This document shows, one piece after another, positions 23,215 to 35,280 of a DNA stretch of 64,000 nt. Source of the stretch: Taxawa tesnikishii (nom. ined.) (lineage: Eukaryota > Ascomycota > Dothideomycetes > Dothideales); the NCBI GenBank assembly GCA_030247885.1, contig JAPDRO010000016.1, positions 186,001 to 250,000 of the forward strand, given 5' to 3'. The position numbers were made by a program, and so were the translations under genes. Below the pieces are notes generated by a model, which had not been told where the DNA came from, made no database searches, and saw only the letters and a list, made by a program, of their open reading frames with translations. Numbering within the stretch: the stretch's first letter is position 1; each line of letters starts with the position of its first letter.

Positions 23215-24491
23215 GAGGCCCTTGTTCAGCAGGCTTAATGTAACGAACGACAGGCCTCATGTAATACAGTGAAATCCGACTGCGAGTAGAACTGGTCATG
23301 AGGATTGCAGGAAGTCCGACCGTTGCGAAACCGCATGTGATTCCATCCGAGGAAGAGGAGATGTGTCCCAGCGTGCGAAGCAAGGGGAATTGACTTTTGG
23401 TAGCACTGGGGTTCTTTTCTTGCTTTCCCTACTTACGTGTCATTCTGCGCAATGCATGCACTCGTAAGTGGGTAATGGTCGTAACCTCCAACGGTTTCGG
23501 GTACTGCTACGTACAGGCGCTGATGGTGAGGCGCCGACGGACCTCAACCGTGCGACCGCAGACACCATCGCAGCTGTGACTGCTTTGATGTAGACCGTCA
23601 CGAGGTGTAGTTGCTGCTCCCACCATCCGGCTCGGCAATTCGGCAAGGAAACATGTGAGGGAGGGCACGTCACCGGTTGGGACCCGATGCCGCGTACTGC
23701 ATTGCCGACGACCGTACGGCATTGCAATTCCTCTGGGAGGAAGGAACAGTGCAGCTGAGAGACTGGTAGAGAGCACGAAGCGTAAGCTTTTGTATGTGCG
23801 CTTTTGTGAGCTGATGTAGGTCGCGATTGTAAGACGATTTCCCCTAAACGGCGGCAGGATTCGCTTGGTCATGCGATGGGTGACACGAGGTCAAGGGAGG
23901 CGTTGTACGTCGGGACTTGTGGACCGTAAAGAGACCGCCTGAGATCTAGCAGCATCTTCTCCTCCCTGCTTTTTCCTTCTGCCGTATTTGTGAGTTGGTA
24001 GATGCACCACTGTCGTAAGATTGCGAGGCGAACGGTGAACTGGGCACACGATTTCGTGCAGAAATAGAGCGGCCAAGCCGCAAAACAGCGGGCGTAATCG
24101 GTTATTCGCGTGTACCTGACACCCCAACCGCAGCAAGACTCGCAGCCCGCAGCAAACAGCGGTGGCTGCAGAATCTCGGATAGAAGGCTTGACCAATGTG
24201 GTGACGACGGGCCTGTCGTTCTAGCATCGGAAGGGAAAAGCGTGCCATCAGCCCTGCAGATTGGCCGTAGATTGGCGTAGATTGGCGTGCGGAAACGACC
24301 TATTTTCCATCATCCGCACCCGCCTTCACCGTACTACTCCATCCAGTGTGGGGTGCTGTCTCAAAGCCGTCCGCCGCCTTTCTACATTAACAATCCACCC
24401 TGTGTTCACGAAACTACAATCACTATTCCTGCTCCCTGTCGTTCACTTTCCTTGTAGCTTTCATTGATTTTGCAACAGCGTGGTGGCCTGC
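23215..24491. other. intergenic, no gene seen
   Basis: About 1.3 kb with only short overlapping frames. The right end carries the C/T-rich leader of the next plus-strand gene. Confidence 0.45.
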
Positions 24492-27332
24492 ATGGCTTCC
24501 TGGAACCCTCACGACTACTCACGATCACGGCATTACGACTCAGCATACGATAGACGCACCCGACACGACTCGAGATCTAATGAGTATGCGATTACACAGC
24601 TACGCTTCGAACCCTCCCCAATATGAAATTGACACTTCAGGCAGATACAAGCCTGAACATCCCGCCTACGATCTTCGCTATTCTTACCCGCCTCCGCCGC
24701 CTAGAGACACAGGCCGTCCCTCAGGCTTACCAACCCGACAAAGAGCTCGATGGCCGCCGTCGCCAAGTGTGGAGGATGAGGCTGTCGCATTGTTGAAAGA
24801 GCATGGAACTACAAGACTTCAGGCCGAAGACGTACCGCAATCCAGAGGAACCATTGACCAGGAACCACTCATCCAAGATGTCCCAGGTGCCGTGCCTGCG
24901 CCAAGCGAGGATCGCCGGTTTGTGTGGGTGGAGTCGAAGGCAGGCAAGCAAAAGACACACCTACTCCTCCGACCAGCGACGATGAAAAGATCAACGTGGA
25001 AGGCGGAAGGCGCCGAAGCTGGAAACCGGTGCATTGCCTGAGATGAGGGGCGCCAACCGTCGCCATACGCCTGGAAGCCACCAACATATCCCTCAAACAA
25101 CCGATCTTCTGGAGAATTCTTCTTGTCCCCGGATTGTCTCACACCACCGCCCACTGCGCCTTCAGCATCTCGGTCTAAACAAGCTTCTACAAGTGTGCCA
25201 TGGCCTTCCAGTACGGACAGCCAACCGAACGTGTCGAAGAAAGAGGACGCCAGCGCATTTGATGCTCTGCGGAACGATGAGGATGTCTTTGACAACTCAG
25301 ACATTGACGATGGAGGGGCGGCTTCGCTTAGAACACGAAGACCGCCTGCACGCTACTCTTTTGTCAATCCTGAGGCGCAGATCTTGACTACTCGTAAGGC
25401 CACCTCTGGTACAGCAAGCCCTATCCCGGATCCCATACGAAAACCTGGAAACACAGAGGAGGCGAGGGCACACCCTGATTTTTCTAACAATTCCTCACGC
25501 CCGGAAGTCTTGGAAAGAGCACGGAAACCCACGCCGCTCAAAGTGTCTAGCTTGGCGCAAGACACCATTACTTCGTCGGCCAAACAAAGCAGTCCCAATC
25601 AGCTAAGCGGTCAACCATATCGAACGCCATCACAAACATCATCCTCTCCATATCCGCCTTCTCCTCCTCGATCGCCACGACTGAATGCCGATAAGGCGAG
25701 AGAGTCTAAGCCACCAAGTATACCTAACTCTCGACCTGGGTCCAGGGATACTTCGCTCAGATCCACCCCCAGACATCACCTCATCTTTCTAGCTCCCTGC
25801 CCTCCGGTGACCAAGCATGGAATTCCTACTTCGCATCTCAGGCGGCTCAACGATCTCGTCCGCCTTCCAGGCTTGCTTCCTCATCAACTGTGCCCGAGTC
25901 TTGCAGCTATGTGCCGCCACGCCTGCGCGAGCCAGTACGGCATTCGTCAAGCTTACCATATCCTGTTGAAGAGGATGTTTATCAATTGATGCCGTCCGAG
26001 AAAGACCACCAATTCTTCCCTGAGCAATTAACCACTGTCGACTCACCAGCACCCAAAACGCTGTCCCGAGCAGGCACTCCAGTATCTACCCCTTCAGAAC
26101 GCGCGAGGCCACCCTTCCCGATGCGACACACTGCTGCAGAGGTTATCCCGCTCGCTTCTCCTTCGGCCATCAATAGTCGAAAGGCTTCGATCACAAGGCC
26201 GGCAAGTCCAAAGACGCCGTCCACCTCAGCTCCAGCGCCCTTGCCTCTGCCGGCATGTCCCAGGCCAGAGTACTCAAGAGGACATGACGACTGGTATATG
26301 CTCGACGGCTGCGCAGGCTTCGACATCTGCCCTGACTGCGTAAGCGGAGTGTTTGCAAGCACAGTCTATCGATCGTACTTTAAGCGTTCGCCGCCACGAC
26401 CTTCCTCCGTGCAGACTAAATGTGACTTCAGTGATCCTTGGATACGGCTTGCTTGGCTGCTGACATTGCAACGTCAACTGCCATCTCTGTCGCTGCTTAA
26501 ATCACTCACGAATCTGCCTATGAACCATCTCGACCAGCCCTGTCCTGGATCTGCTGAAGAAGTCCGCAATTGGTATACCATCCGGGATCGCGATGGACGC
26601 TATCTCCGAGATTTTGTGGTATGTCCGCAAGATGTGCGCAAACTTGAACTTCTCCTTCCTGCTCTGCGCGGCCTTTTCGTACCTCTTCCTCAGAGGAACT
26701 CATATTCATATGGGTATCAAGGCGAGGAACGCAAGTGCGCGTTACGAACCACGCCCAACAATCGATTCTCACTCTACCTGGACTCGCTAGTCTCATTGCA
26801 CGAGTCGGCCGCCTCTGCTCGCCGGATGCCTGACACTTCCAATTTCGTCTCTTTGGTTCGTCACAAATCAAGAATACGGGAATGCACCAGGGACGATATG
26901 CTACGAGGACAGCGTTGGCACTACATTCCATCTCTCCTTCCAGCGTTCACAGTCTGTCAAGACTGCTTCGACGAGGTTGTTCAGCCACAGCTACGGGCTG
27001 ACTCCGACATCGCCATGCGATTCAACGGCGAGCCCCAGTTCGTCAGTAGCGAAGGTCGCCTGGGCTCTTCTTGCCAGCTGTACTCTGCTCGCATGCGCAG
27101 GGTCTTCAAGCGCGCCGTCGAAGATAATGACCTCAAATACCTTGCGCGCCGAGCGAAGGAAAGGAAAGAAGTGGAGGACAAGCTGCAGGGAAGGGTGGCG
27201 GATATCAACTACATGAGACGGCGGTTGAGGAGATCGGACAGCTATGCGCTGAGCTCGAGGGAAGAGGCCGAGTTGGACAGATTGCAGGATGAATGTGAGG
27301 GGATTGCGGAGGAGTGGAGCGCTTGGGAGTAG
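24492..27332 (+). CDS. large conserved filamentous-ascomycete protein of unknown function, frame slips
   Basis: Roughly 900 residues. The N-terminal half is disordered, Ser/Pro/Arg-rich, starting MASWNPHDYSRSRHY (24492; the ATG at 24580 is an alternative). The C-terminal half (from about 26260) is a compact Cys-containing domain: PACPRPEYSRGHDDWYML, FDICPDCVSGVF, RPSSVQTKCDFSDPWIRLAW, CPGSAEEVRNWY, FTVCQDCFDEVV, LGSSCQLYSARMRRVF, and a closing coiled coil ending EEWSAWE. The paired CxxC motifs suggest metal binding. I recognise this arrangement from unnamed fungal proteins but know no function. Slips of one base fit short runs at 24960, 25037, 25047-25050 and 25766-25770; the extreme N-terminus also changes frame in a way I could not resolve. 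Confidence 0.7.
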
Positions 27333-27681
27333 TTGTGCTGTTGTAATTATAATGCTACAGGGAGCCTATACCCCAGTATTCGACTCCAAGCAGGTGACCG
27401 ATCTTGGTTGGCCTTCGTGATGATCGACACGTGCCATAATCTCCTTCACCAAACGAGAGAGACATGACTCGAGCGCGTGGCTGGCGGGCGACCTCGGCTC
27501 CCCAGGTTTTGGCGACTCGCTGCGAGCAGCTGTTCAAGGGATGATCCATCTTCACATGCCAGTCGTTGTCGACTTCACCACTGAGTCCGACTGCTTCTCT
27601 CCTGCAAGCATATGCCATGTCTGCGCTGCGGCACGACATATCTGGACCCCAGTTGTCCAGCTCAGTAACTGAACTATCAAC
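27333..27681. other. short intergenic, tandem same-strand genes
   Basis: 349 bp between the stop of the conserved gene and the start of the ABC transporter; nothing else seen. Confidence 0.4.
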
Positions 27682-30004
27682 ATGGCGGCGCAGTCGAAAC
27701 TCCAACTGCCCGGTCGCATCACAGAACGCTCGATAAAGCAAATGGTATCCGACCTGACGTCGCTCTACCTGAAGCACCGTACTCGCATCTCGCGGGCAAT
27801 TTATCTAAGTCTGTTCGTCGCTCTCATCGGTCGTATTCGAAATGCCATCAAAGAGCAGAAAGCCGCCGCCGCTCGTCAGGCTGAAGCCCGCAAGCGTCCA
27901 GGAACCGGAGCCGCAGAGGGCGAGGCAACGGGGCGGAAAAAGGTGGAACTGAATCGCGAGTTCTTCAAGAATTTGCTGCGATTGTTGAGGATCTGCATAC
28001 CGGGGTGGAAGAGCAAAGAATTGAGGCTGTTGATCAGTCATAGCGTGTTCCTTGTGCTGAGGACACTGATCAGCCTTTATGTGGCTGAGTTGGATGGGAG
28101 ACTGGTCAGCAATCTGGTCAGAGGCAGGGGAAGGGACTTCTTAGGAGGTCTGGTCTGGTGGATGGTTGTTGCCATACCCGCAACATTTACGAATTCCATG
28201 GTTTGGGCATTCCCTTCCTCCTCATGCATACCGGTAGCTGATAGAAGATGTTACAGCTTTCGTACCATCAATGCAAGCTTGCGCTGCAGTACCGTACCCG
28301 TCTCACCCACTACATACATAACAAATACTTGTCCAACATGACATTTTATACGCTTTCCGCACTGGACGACCGGATCAAGAATGCGGACCAACTCATCACC
28401 GTGGACGTATCCAAATTCTCCAACAGTCTTGCAGAGCTCTACTCCAATCTCGCCAAGCCGATACTGGACATGGTCATATACAACTATTCTCTCTCACGCT
28501 CCGTCGGAGGCGAAGGCCTTTTGCCATGGGTCTACTGGTCCAGCTCTCTGCCAGCGTGATGCGGGCACTGACACCGCCATTCGGTAAATACGTCGCAGAC
28601 GAAGCGCGTCTCGAAGGCGAATTCCGATACCAGCACTCACGCCTGATCGATTACAGCGAAGAAATTGCGCTATACCATGGTCATGAGGCGGAAAAGGACA
28701 CGCTGGACAAGGGCTATTTCACGTTGATCAAGCACGTCAACCGGATCCTGAGACGCCGCTTCTACCACGGCGTGATGGAGGACTTTGTCATCAAGTACTT
28801 CTGGGGCGCGCTGGGTCTGATGCTGTGCAGTATCCCCGTCTTCTTCAAGGTCCCTTCTGCAGGCGGACAGGTGGGCAGCATGGGCGATAGAACGGAAAGC
28901 TTCGTTACTAACCGGCGACTCCTACTCTCGTCATCCGACGCCTTCGGCAGACTGATGTTCTCATACAAAGAGATCTCTCAGCTTGCGGGCTACACCTCAC
29001 GTGTGAGCACGCTCCTCTCCGTCATCGCCGACATCCAACGCGGCCACTTTGAGAAAACCCTTGTCAGCTCCGCCTCCACCACCACTAACGCTGCCGTTCT
29101 TTCCGGGCGCGGCGAGCTCACCGAAGGCCCCGACATCGAATTCGTAGACGTGCCCATCGTGAGTCCAAACGGCGACGTTCTAGTCTCCAAACTCAGCTTC
29201 GCCATCAAACCGGGCGACCATCTCCTCATCGTCGGCCCCAACGGCTGCGGAAAATCCTCCCTCTTCCGCATCCTAGGCGGCCTCTGGCCCGTCTACGGCG
29301 GCAAGGTCCGTAAACCACCCGCTGAAGACATCTTTTACATCCCCCAACGCCCTTACCTCTCGCGCGGCACGCTGAGGCAGCAAATCACGTACCCCGACAG
29401 CCTAGCCGAGCAGCGCGACCGTGGCGTCTCCGACGCCGAGCTAGCCGCGATCCTGGACGTGCTGGGGATCGCGGACCTGCTGCAGCTGCGCGGCAGACAG
29501 GCCCCAGACTCACACCCTTTGGCGGGCTTTGACGTCGAGGCTGAGTGGAACGACGTCCTGAGTATTGGCAACCAGCAACGCATCGCAGCCGCGCGGTTGT
29601 TCTATCACCGACCCCAGTATGCGATTCTGGACGAGTGTACGAGCAGCCTGACGCCGGATGCGGAGAAGATCATGTACGATGAGGCGAAGAGGTTGGGGAT
29701 CACGCTCATGACGGTCAGTCATCGGAGGAGTCTTTGGAGATATCATGGATGGATTTTGCAGTTTGATGGGCAGGGGAATTTGTCTTTACTAGGTTGGATG
29801 CGGAGGAGAGGTTGAGGCTCGAAGAGTAAGTCGTTGTTCTTATGTCTTTGCTCTGATGGGGCGGGCGGGAAACGGTGAGGGGTTGTCTTGTGAGCGGGAT
29901 TGGCTGACATCTTTGTTTTCTGCAGTGAGAAGGAGGAGCTTGATATGCAGCTGAGAGCTGTCCCGGAGATCGAGAAGCGCATTGCCGAACTGTCGGCTGC
30001 ATGA
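27682..30004 (+). CDS. PXA1: peroxisomal ABCD half-transporter (Pxa1-like, long-chain acyl-CoA import)
   Basis: Half-size ABC transporter of the ABCD family, which imports long-chain fatty acids or acyl-CoA into peroxisomes for beta-oxidation, normally as a Pxa1/Pxa2 heterodimer. Introns are 28201-28256 and 29826-29925. The membrane half includes [19 protein letters not shown] and the family hallmark [19 protein letters not shown]; then [17 protein letters not shown] and EEIALYHG. The nucleotide-binding half has Walker [11 protein letters not shown]-loop [15 protein letters not shown], Walker [11 protein letters not shown] and H-loop TVSHR. The signature reads LSIGNQQR where LSGG is expected. 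One-base slips fit the T run 28519-28522 (restores [14 protein letters not shown]) and the T run 29779-29781 (restores the tail ending IAELSAA). No targeting signal is obvious beyond family membership. Confidence 0.88.
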
Positions 30005-31094
30005 GGGCAGGCGTTTGTGTTCGACTGGAAGTTGGCACTTGGGGATGAGGGAAGACATGGGATGGTTTATGATTAAACGTACGTGTACGACTACTCGGCA
30101 AAGGCTCAAGGTGTCGGATACCGGCCTAGATTGTTGGGGATGGTCTTGACATGGCGCTGCTCTTGATGGACGCTGCAGTGGAGAGCACCATACTAATGCA
30201 AGCGTTCTTCCTGCCGACCTTCACATGTCTTGTATCTGGCATCGCTCGTTCGCTTTAGAGGCACATCAGAAGACCGTCTCGTAAGGTTCACGCATCGGAT
30301 CTCCAGACAAAACTGTACGATGGCGGAGCATCGATGGATATGGAGGACGGGTGCAGTCAATCTGCATGGTATGTCCCTATTGTAAATGCCAGTTCGTCAT
30401 TTGAGCAACCACACCTTCAGCCTGCTGACCGTACTCGTAAGTTGGCCCTCTTGTACAGACACCCGTCTCAGCTATAATATCTTGCAACTGCATCAAGTGT
30501 TTATCTGAATGCAAACAGAAAGGTAGGGGTGCCGAAATGTCGTACAGCAAGTTGTCGTTGCTGACCACTAACTCGCTGTGCAAAAGAAGTCAAGGCGGGA
30601 AGCGCAGCGAGAGAGATCAAACAACACGAGTGGCACCAGCAGGGCATAAGGCAGCGGCCAATCAAAGAAAACAAGCAGCATGAAAGTGCTCTTTCGAGTG
30701 GTTGGGCGCCCGATTTGCATCTTGCGGACCGAGTGAATCCGCCTCCTGATGTGGTACGTGGCTTATCGTGTTTGAAACGAGGGTGGATGTTGCTGTTGCA
30801 CTCAAGAGATGCGGTGGGTTCCTGGGTATGGTCCGGCAACTCTCAGTGTATGTTGTTGCGGGTAATCCGAGACCGCTGGCGTCGATTGGGACGCGTCGAA
30901 GGCGTTCAACCCAGCAGAATCACAAACGGAAGAACCGCGGCACAAAACAAAGACTAATGGAAGGCAATAGGAAGCAGACGTTGTATGCAGCTCGCTACAG
31001 CAACTGCTATGCTTCCAGTTCCGTGTTGTTGCAGACAACTAAGTCACTACGCAAAAAGGAGAAAGAGGCCTCGAGGCGGGTAATGCAAAAGAAA
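30005..31094. other. intergenic, no gene seen
   Basis: No supported frame; it ends at the tRNA-like gene. Confidence 0.4.
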
Positions 31095-31214
31095 TGGCGC
31101 CGGCAGGACTCGAACGCTGCATGCCTCCACACGGAACGGGTAAGGAAATAAGGATAGGTACTCAAACAAGAACACCCGTCCGTGTGGATGTGTTACCAAT
31201 TACACCACGGCGCC
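31095..31214 (-). tRNA. tRNA-like gene with long central stem (anticodon not assigned)
   Basis: On the minus strand a perfect 7-bp acceptor stem (GGCGCCG with CGGCGCC), a D arm (GTGT/ACAC around AATTGGTA), a 5-bp anticodon stem (TCCAC/GTGGA) and a T arm with TTCGAGT loop are all present. The A box TGGTGTAATTGG and B box GTTCGAGTCC are intact, and a TTTT terminator follows by a few bases. The region between the anticodon-stem strands is 53 nt instead of 7, implying a 46-nt intron, and it extends the anticodon stem to about 15 bp. The T stem has one extra C. With standard intron placement the anticodon would be GGA with C at position 33, which does not fit a class I tRNA, so identity is left open. 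Confidence 0.45.
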
Positions 31215-31725
31215 TGTTTGATGGCGATTCTGCTCTCTTCGAAATTGATAAGGGGAAGAGTTGGGTTAATGGCGCGCTACCTGGAAACAAGTGTTCCCGA
31301 AGCTAACATCGTCCATGCTGATCAACGTCTACCGTTGGGCTCACTTCTCTAGAGCAGCGTCGAGCCTCCTTGTATCTGGGCCTCTTCACAAACAACTTCA
31401 TGGTGTTCCCGATGAATAGTCGCTTGATTGGTCAGGTACTATCGCATGACAGCACTCATGCTAGCATATCCGTATGAGCGAGAACTCTACAGGTTCAAAA
31501 CGTCTGGTGATTGCCTTCAATGCTTAGCGGCTGCTGAAACCGTCTGATGAGAGTGACACCCTAGCACTCTTGGTAACCCGGTACTACGACTGTTGATTTG
31601 CAATGGCTGTTTGTGGAACAACAGGACCAGGTTTCCAGAGTACTGATTGAATTCGGATTCTTGTCCAGTCATGAATTATGACAGCCGTCCCGCCCCACCA
31701 CGATCCCACGACACCGATCTCTTCC
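31215..31725. other. intergenic between tRNA-like gene and small membrane protein
   Basis: Nothing supported. Confidence 0.35.
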
Positions 31726-31961
31726 TCACTCTCCGTCCTTCTTGCCTTCGTCCGGAGACTTGTCGACGCGGCCACCGCGGGCATGAGCGTGCAGGTATCT
31801 AAAATCGGTTAGTTGTCCAACGTTCATTCTTTCCATTCATGCTTCTGTCTGTGTGGGAAGGCTCACTTGATGGCGGGTATGCCGCCTCTGTCCATGAGAT
31901 AGAAGCCGGCGACGAGAGAAGCGACGCGGAGGCCGAGAGGTATGTTGCGAAAGAAGAACAT
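31726..31961 (-). CDS. 55-residue single-pass membrane microprotein
   Basis: Two exons, 31867-31961 and 31726-31798, flank a 68-bp intron with gtgagc donor, ctaac branch site and ttttag acceptor. The product starts MFFFRNIPLGLRVASLVAGF and continues YLMDRGGIPAIKYLHAH, then a basic, acidic hydrophilic tail ending GKKDGE. One hydrophobic segment lies around residues 9-24, with arginines on its N-terminal side; this resembles small inner-mitochondrial-membrane subunits, but I do not recognise it and no complex is claimed. Length and splicing hide it from long-ORF searches. The alternative open frame on the same strand (31837-32082) is Arg/His/Ser-rich and less protein-like. Confidence 0.55.
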
Positions 31962-33450
31962 CTTGCTGTCCGTTTTGAGAATGTTGAAGGTGTTTGGACG
32001 TGTTTTTGCGTTTGTGGTGGTAGCGCGTCAGAACTGAGAGTTTGTTATGTACACGCGAAGAGCCGCATTGAGAGGCAAACACGCCGGTGGTTACGATGAG
32101 TTCATGTAGTACATCACAGGACTAGATTCTGAGATAGATGGTCGTTGATTTCTTCTCATTCGCAAGATCACATTACACAGAGCTAGTGCGCAAATAGAGC
32201 AATACCTTGAGTAGATCGAGTTATCGAGCAAATAAAGTTACTGAGCAGGCGAAGCCAGCGAGCTAGTAGAGTAAAGAAGCAAACGAGCAGAGCCTCTTTC
32301 CCACCCGTCCTCCCTCCTTGGTCGATATCTAATGACATTTGCCAACACTCAATGCTCGGCCGGCTCAATCGATACTTGAGAACATAACTCCTGACGAGCT
32401 CTTGCGATCCGCCACGCCCTCTTCCTCGTCACTGCTGTTCGCGTTGAACAATGACTCTGACGCCCACCACATAGCCTCTCCGGAGCCGGCATTATGATAG
32501 GCGTGCGGAGGGCGAGCACACAGTGACGATTGAACCAGGAGGGCTGATGCAATGATGGGACGGTCACGAGGTGCAGTTGGAACTTAGCACATCCTCTGGA
32601 GTGGTGTTCATGTCAAGACCTACTGCATTGTTGGTAGCTCGCTCAATCGGAGACTTGGGATCTCTGGTGGCACTTGCTGACACAACTCCCTCACGAGATG
32701 GGTGGGCACCAGAGCACTGCTACCGTCGAAGGGACGGCCGTGCGTCGGATGGCGTGGCCAACGCGGACATCGACGCCCATATCTGCTCGCTAAGCCTGCG
32801 AGTTCCTCATCTCCTAGCTCTTGCTGCACATCCATTACGGCAATACCGTGAACACTGATTCCTGATAACACCGGGCGACATTCGGCTGGTTGGAACAATG
32901 GGACTGGCTATGCTGTATCCCAGACTACGACCGTCATGGCCAGGCTATGTGGAGCTGATACGATCAAAGGGGCCGCTGCAAGAAAGCCTTTAACTGGACT
33001 AGTGACAGCGGCGGAAAGGGTGATCGACTGCGCGTCACGAGAGGCCGGAACGTTGTCTGGTAGAGGTGGTGCACCGACGGTGGTGCGACTGAGCGGTACT
33101 AGATCGTGATAAAAGAGTGGAAGTGTGCCGAAGCAACGGTAACTCTTGAAGCTGATTGCAATCAATGGGGCCGCCACGCAGACAGAGTCTGCTCGCTAAG
33201 CACGCGAGCGTTCCTGTCTCCAAGCTCTGGCTGGAAGTCAGCCGGCACAGACGATACCCAGAGAGAGGAGTTTGGAATAGCAACACCGGTCTAAGCCTAG
33301 ATCCTAGAGCCTGGTCAGCCTCTTCACTCGTCGTTGCCCTTGCCATTCTAGCAGACAGGGAACATAAGCTCGAGACAAATACCGTTAAGGCAGTTGGCGA
33401 CGGTCGCGTGTCGTGACATTCTCGCACCCAGCGGAGAAGCTCCTGCATCT
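31962..33450. other. intergenic, no gene seen
   Basis: Includes the leader of the 55-residue protein. No supported coding region. Confidence 0.35.
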
Positions 33451-33955
33451 TTAGAACTTGGCATCGAGGTAGTCCTCGTCCGGCAGGATCTGGCGGTAGA
33501 GGTATGTCCCAGGGTTAGCGACGTTGTTCAGGCAGTTGAGACCGAAATGCGAAGCACCTTCTGGCAGAGCGTTGAAGGCTCTTGAAAGCCATGAGTGAAC
33601 TGATGAATTCCGATGGGGACGGCGGTGATTAATGGCTTGTAACAACTCCTGATAAGGGTTAAACCAGATCGCTTCATGATGCTTACTGGCCGGAGGGCCG
33701 GCCGGATTGCTTCTGCGCTCTCCTCTCCGCCTGCTCTTCGTACGCTTGCTCTTGCCAAAGTTGTAGAGCTGATAGAATGAATGGGGCCGGCACTTGATGT
33801 CGACAGTGTTGTCCTCGTAAGAACTGTCAGGACTGCTCTGGGTGCTCATGGGTGCCATGGCGATGTTATCGAATGTAGGCTTTGGCATGGTGGGGATACG
33901 GCACGGGTCCTTGTCGATGCCCGTCTCTGCGTACTCCTTGTGCGAAGGAAGCTAG
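33451..33955 (-). CDS. hypothetical protein, last exon of an unrecognised gene
   Basis: A minus-strand frame of 145-165 residues with natural composition: KEYAETGIDKDPC, then MPKPTFDNIAMAPMS, a basic KSKRTKSRRRGERR patch and HSWLSRAFNALPEGASHFG. It opens after an acceptor-like cgctag near 33955, so it may be the last exon of a longer gene. Further upstream on the same strand (about 33960-34600), short stretches such as DAEKYHKWHSGSTFTQFYV also look coded but lie in other frames. I recognise no family. The locus could be a real multi-exon gene with slips, or a relic. Confidence 0.3.
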
Positions 33956-34817
33956 CGAAGCTTAGAATCCTGAGACACCGGCTGGGTTGACGTAGAACTG
34001 AGTGAAGGTGGAACCGCTGTGCCACTTGTGGTACTTCTCGGCATCCGGGCAGGCAGTGTCCTGCCTCCTTGGGTGGAACGCTGACACAAACAGCAGGACC
34101 GCCGTCGAGGCCTACTTCTGACGCCCCGAGAGCCGTAGTTTCTCATACTGTATGGATATCATAGTCTGCAAAGACCAACGCATGGTTGATACAGTCGACA
34201 GGGCCCCCAGCATGGGTCGTGGACTGAGTCAGGAACGGGGCAAGTGAAGTTGCGCTGGCGCTTGTCGCCGGCTGTCAGCATGGAATCCTAAGGGGAGGCG
34301 GGAGCTTCGTCGGGTAGCACCGAGCAAAGGCAATATATTGGGTCGATGAAGTAGCAGTGATGGATTCTCTCGCTGGGAGGAGATCTGCTCATTGAAGTAA
34401 CTGGCCGTGTCGTTGCTTGCAACGTAAGAGGCCAAATTGCCTGTGCTTGGTGTGTTGTTGAGTCAGCCTTGAGGAGACGGGTAGGTGGAGGAGCGGGAGA
34501 ATGCGGGAATGATGTATGTTTGCTCAAGGGTGGCCGTATTGTTGAATTGGGAACGTCAGCATAGAGTGAGAAGCGATGCAAAGGATCAGACGATGCCACG
34601 AATGCGGTATACCTAGCCTATCGATCATGGTTGACTTGTGAGTAAGGAAGCCACGACGTGCCTTCCGTAAACGAATTGTGCTGGATTCGAGTAAGCTGTC
34701 AGGACGAAGAGCAAGCAGAAGACGTCTAAGACGTTGCATACGTTTGATTGTGGAAGAGTATACCATCATGAACGATGATGAGGGAAAGGAAGAATGACGT
34801 GGTTGATGGAGAGGGAG

Positions 34818-34861
34818 GAGATGAGATTGAGATGAGATTGAGATGAGATCGAGATGAGAAG
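34818..34861. repeat. 11-bp tandem repeat, four units
   Basis: Four consecutive near-identical copies of gagatgagatt, the last two with one or two changes. Confidence 0.8.
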
Positions 34862-35280
34862 GGAGAGGATGAGTAGGCAAACGTAATGTCGTTGTACGCG
34901 GACAGGGTCTGCCGCCTACCTAAACCCAGACAGGAAGTCTCAATGCCTATAGCACACGTTGATGATCCCTTCACTACAATCAAACGCGTCGTTTTGAGAA
35001 CAAAGTATGGCCTGCTGAACGTTATGCTAGCCCTCTCAAGTATTGAGACACCTTCTTTCTCGTCCATTATGCCGTAGGATTCCTGGATGTGCCTTAGAAA
35101 TGCAAGAACCTTCGATCCTTGGTATAGACATGAATGAAGTCTTGGCGGGCGCTGCTATGTTCTCATCTTACAGCTTGCCCACGACTGCTCGACACAATCA
35201 AAGATACAAACACACATACCTGCCATACCTATAACCCACTTGACTTACGATAGCATTCTATCCGACCAGCCATCAACACA

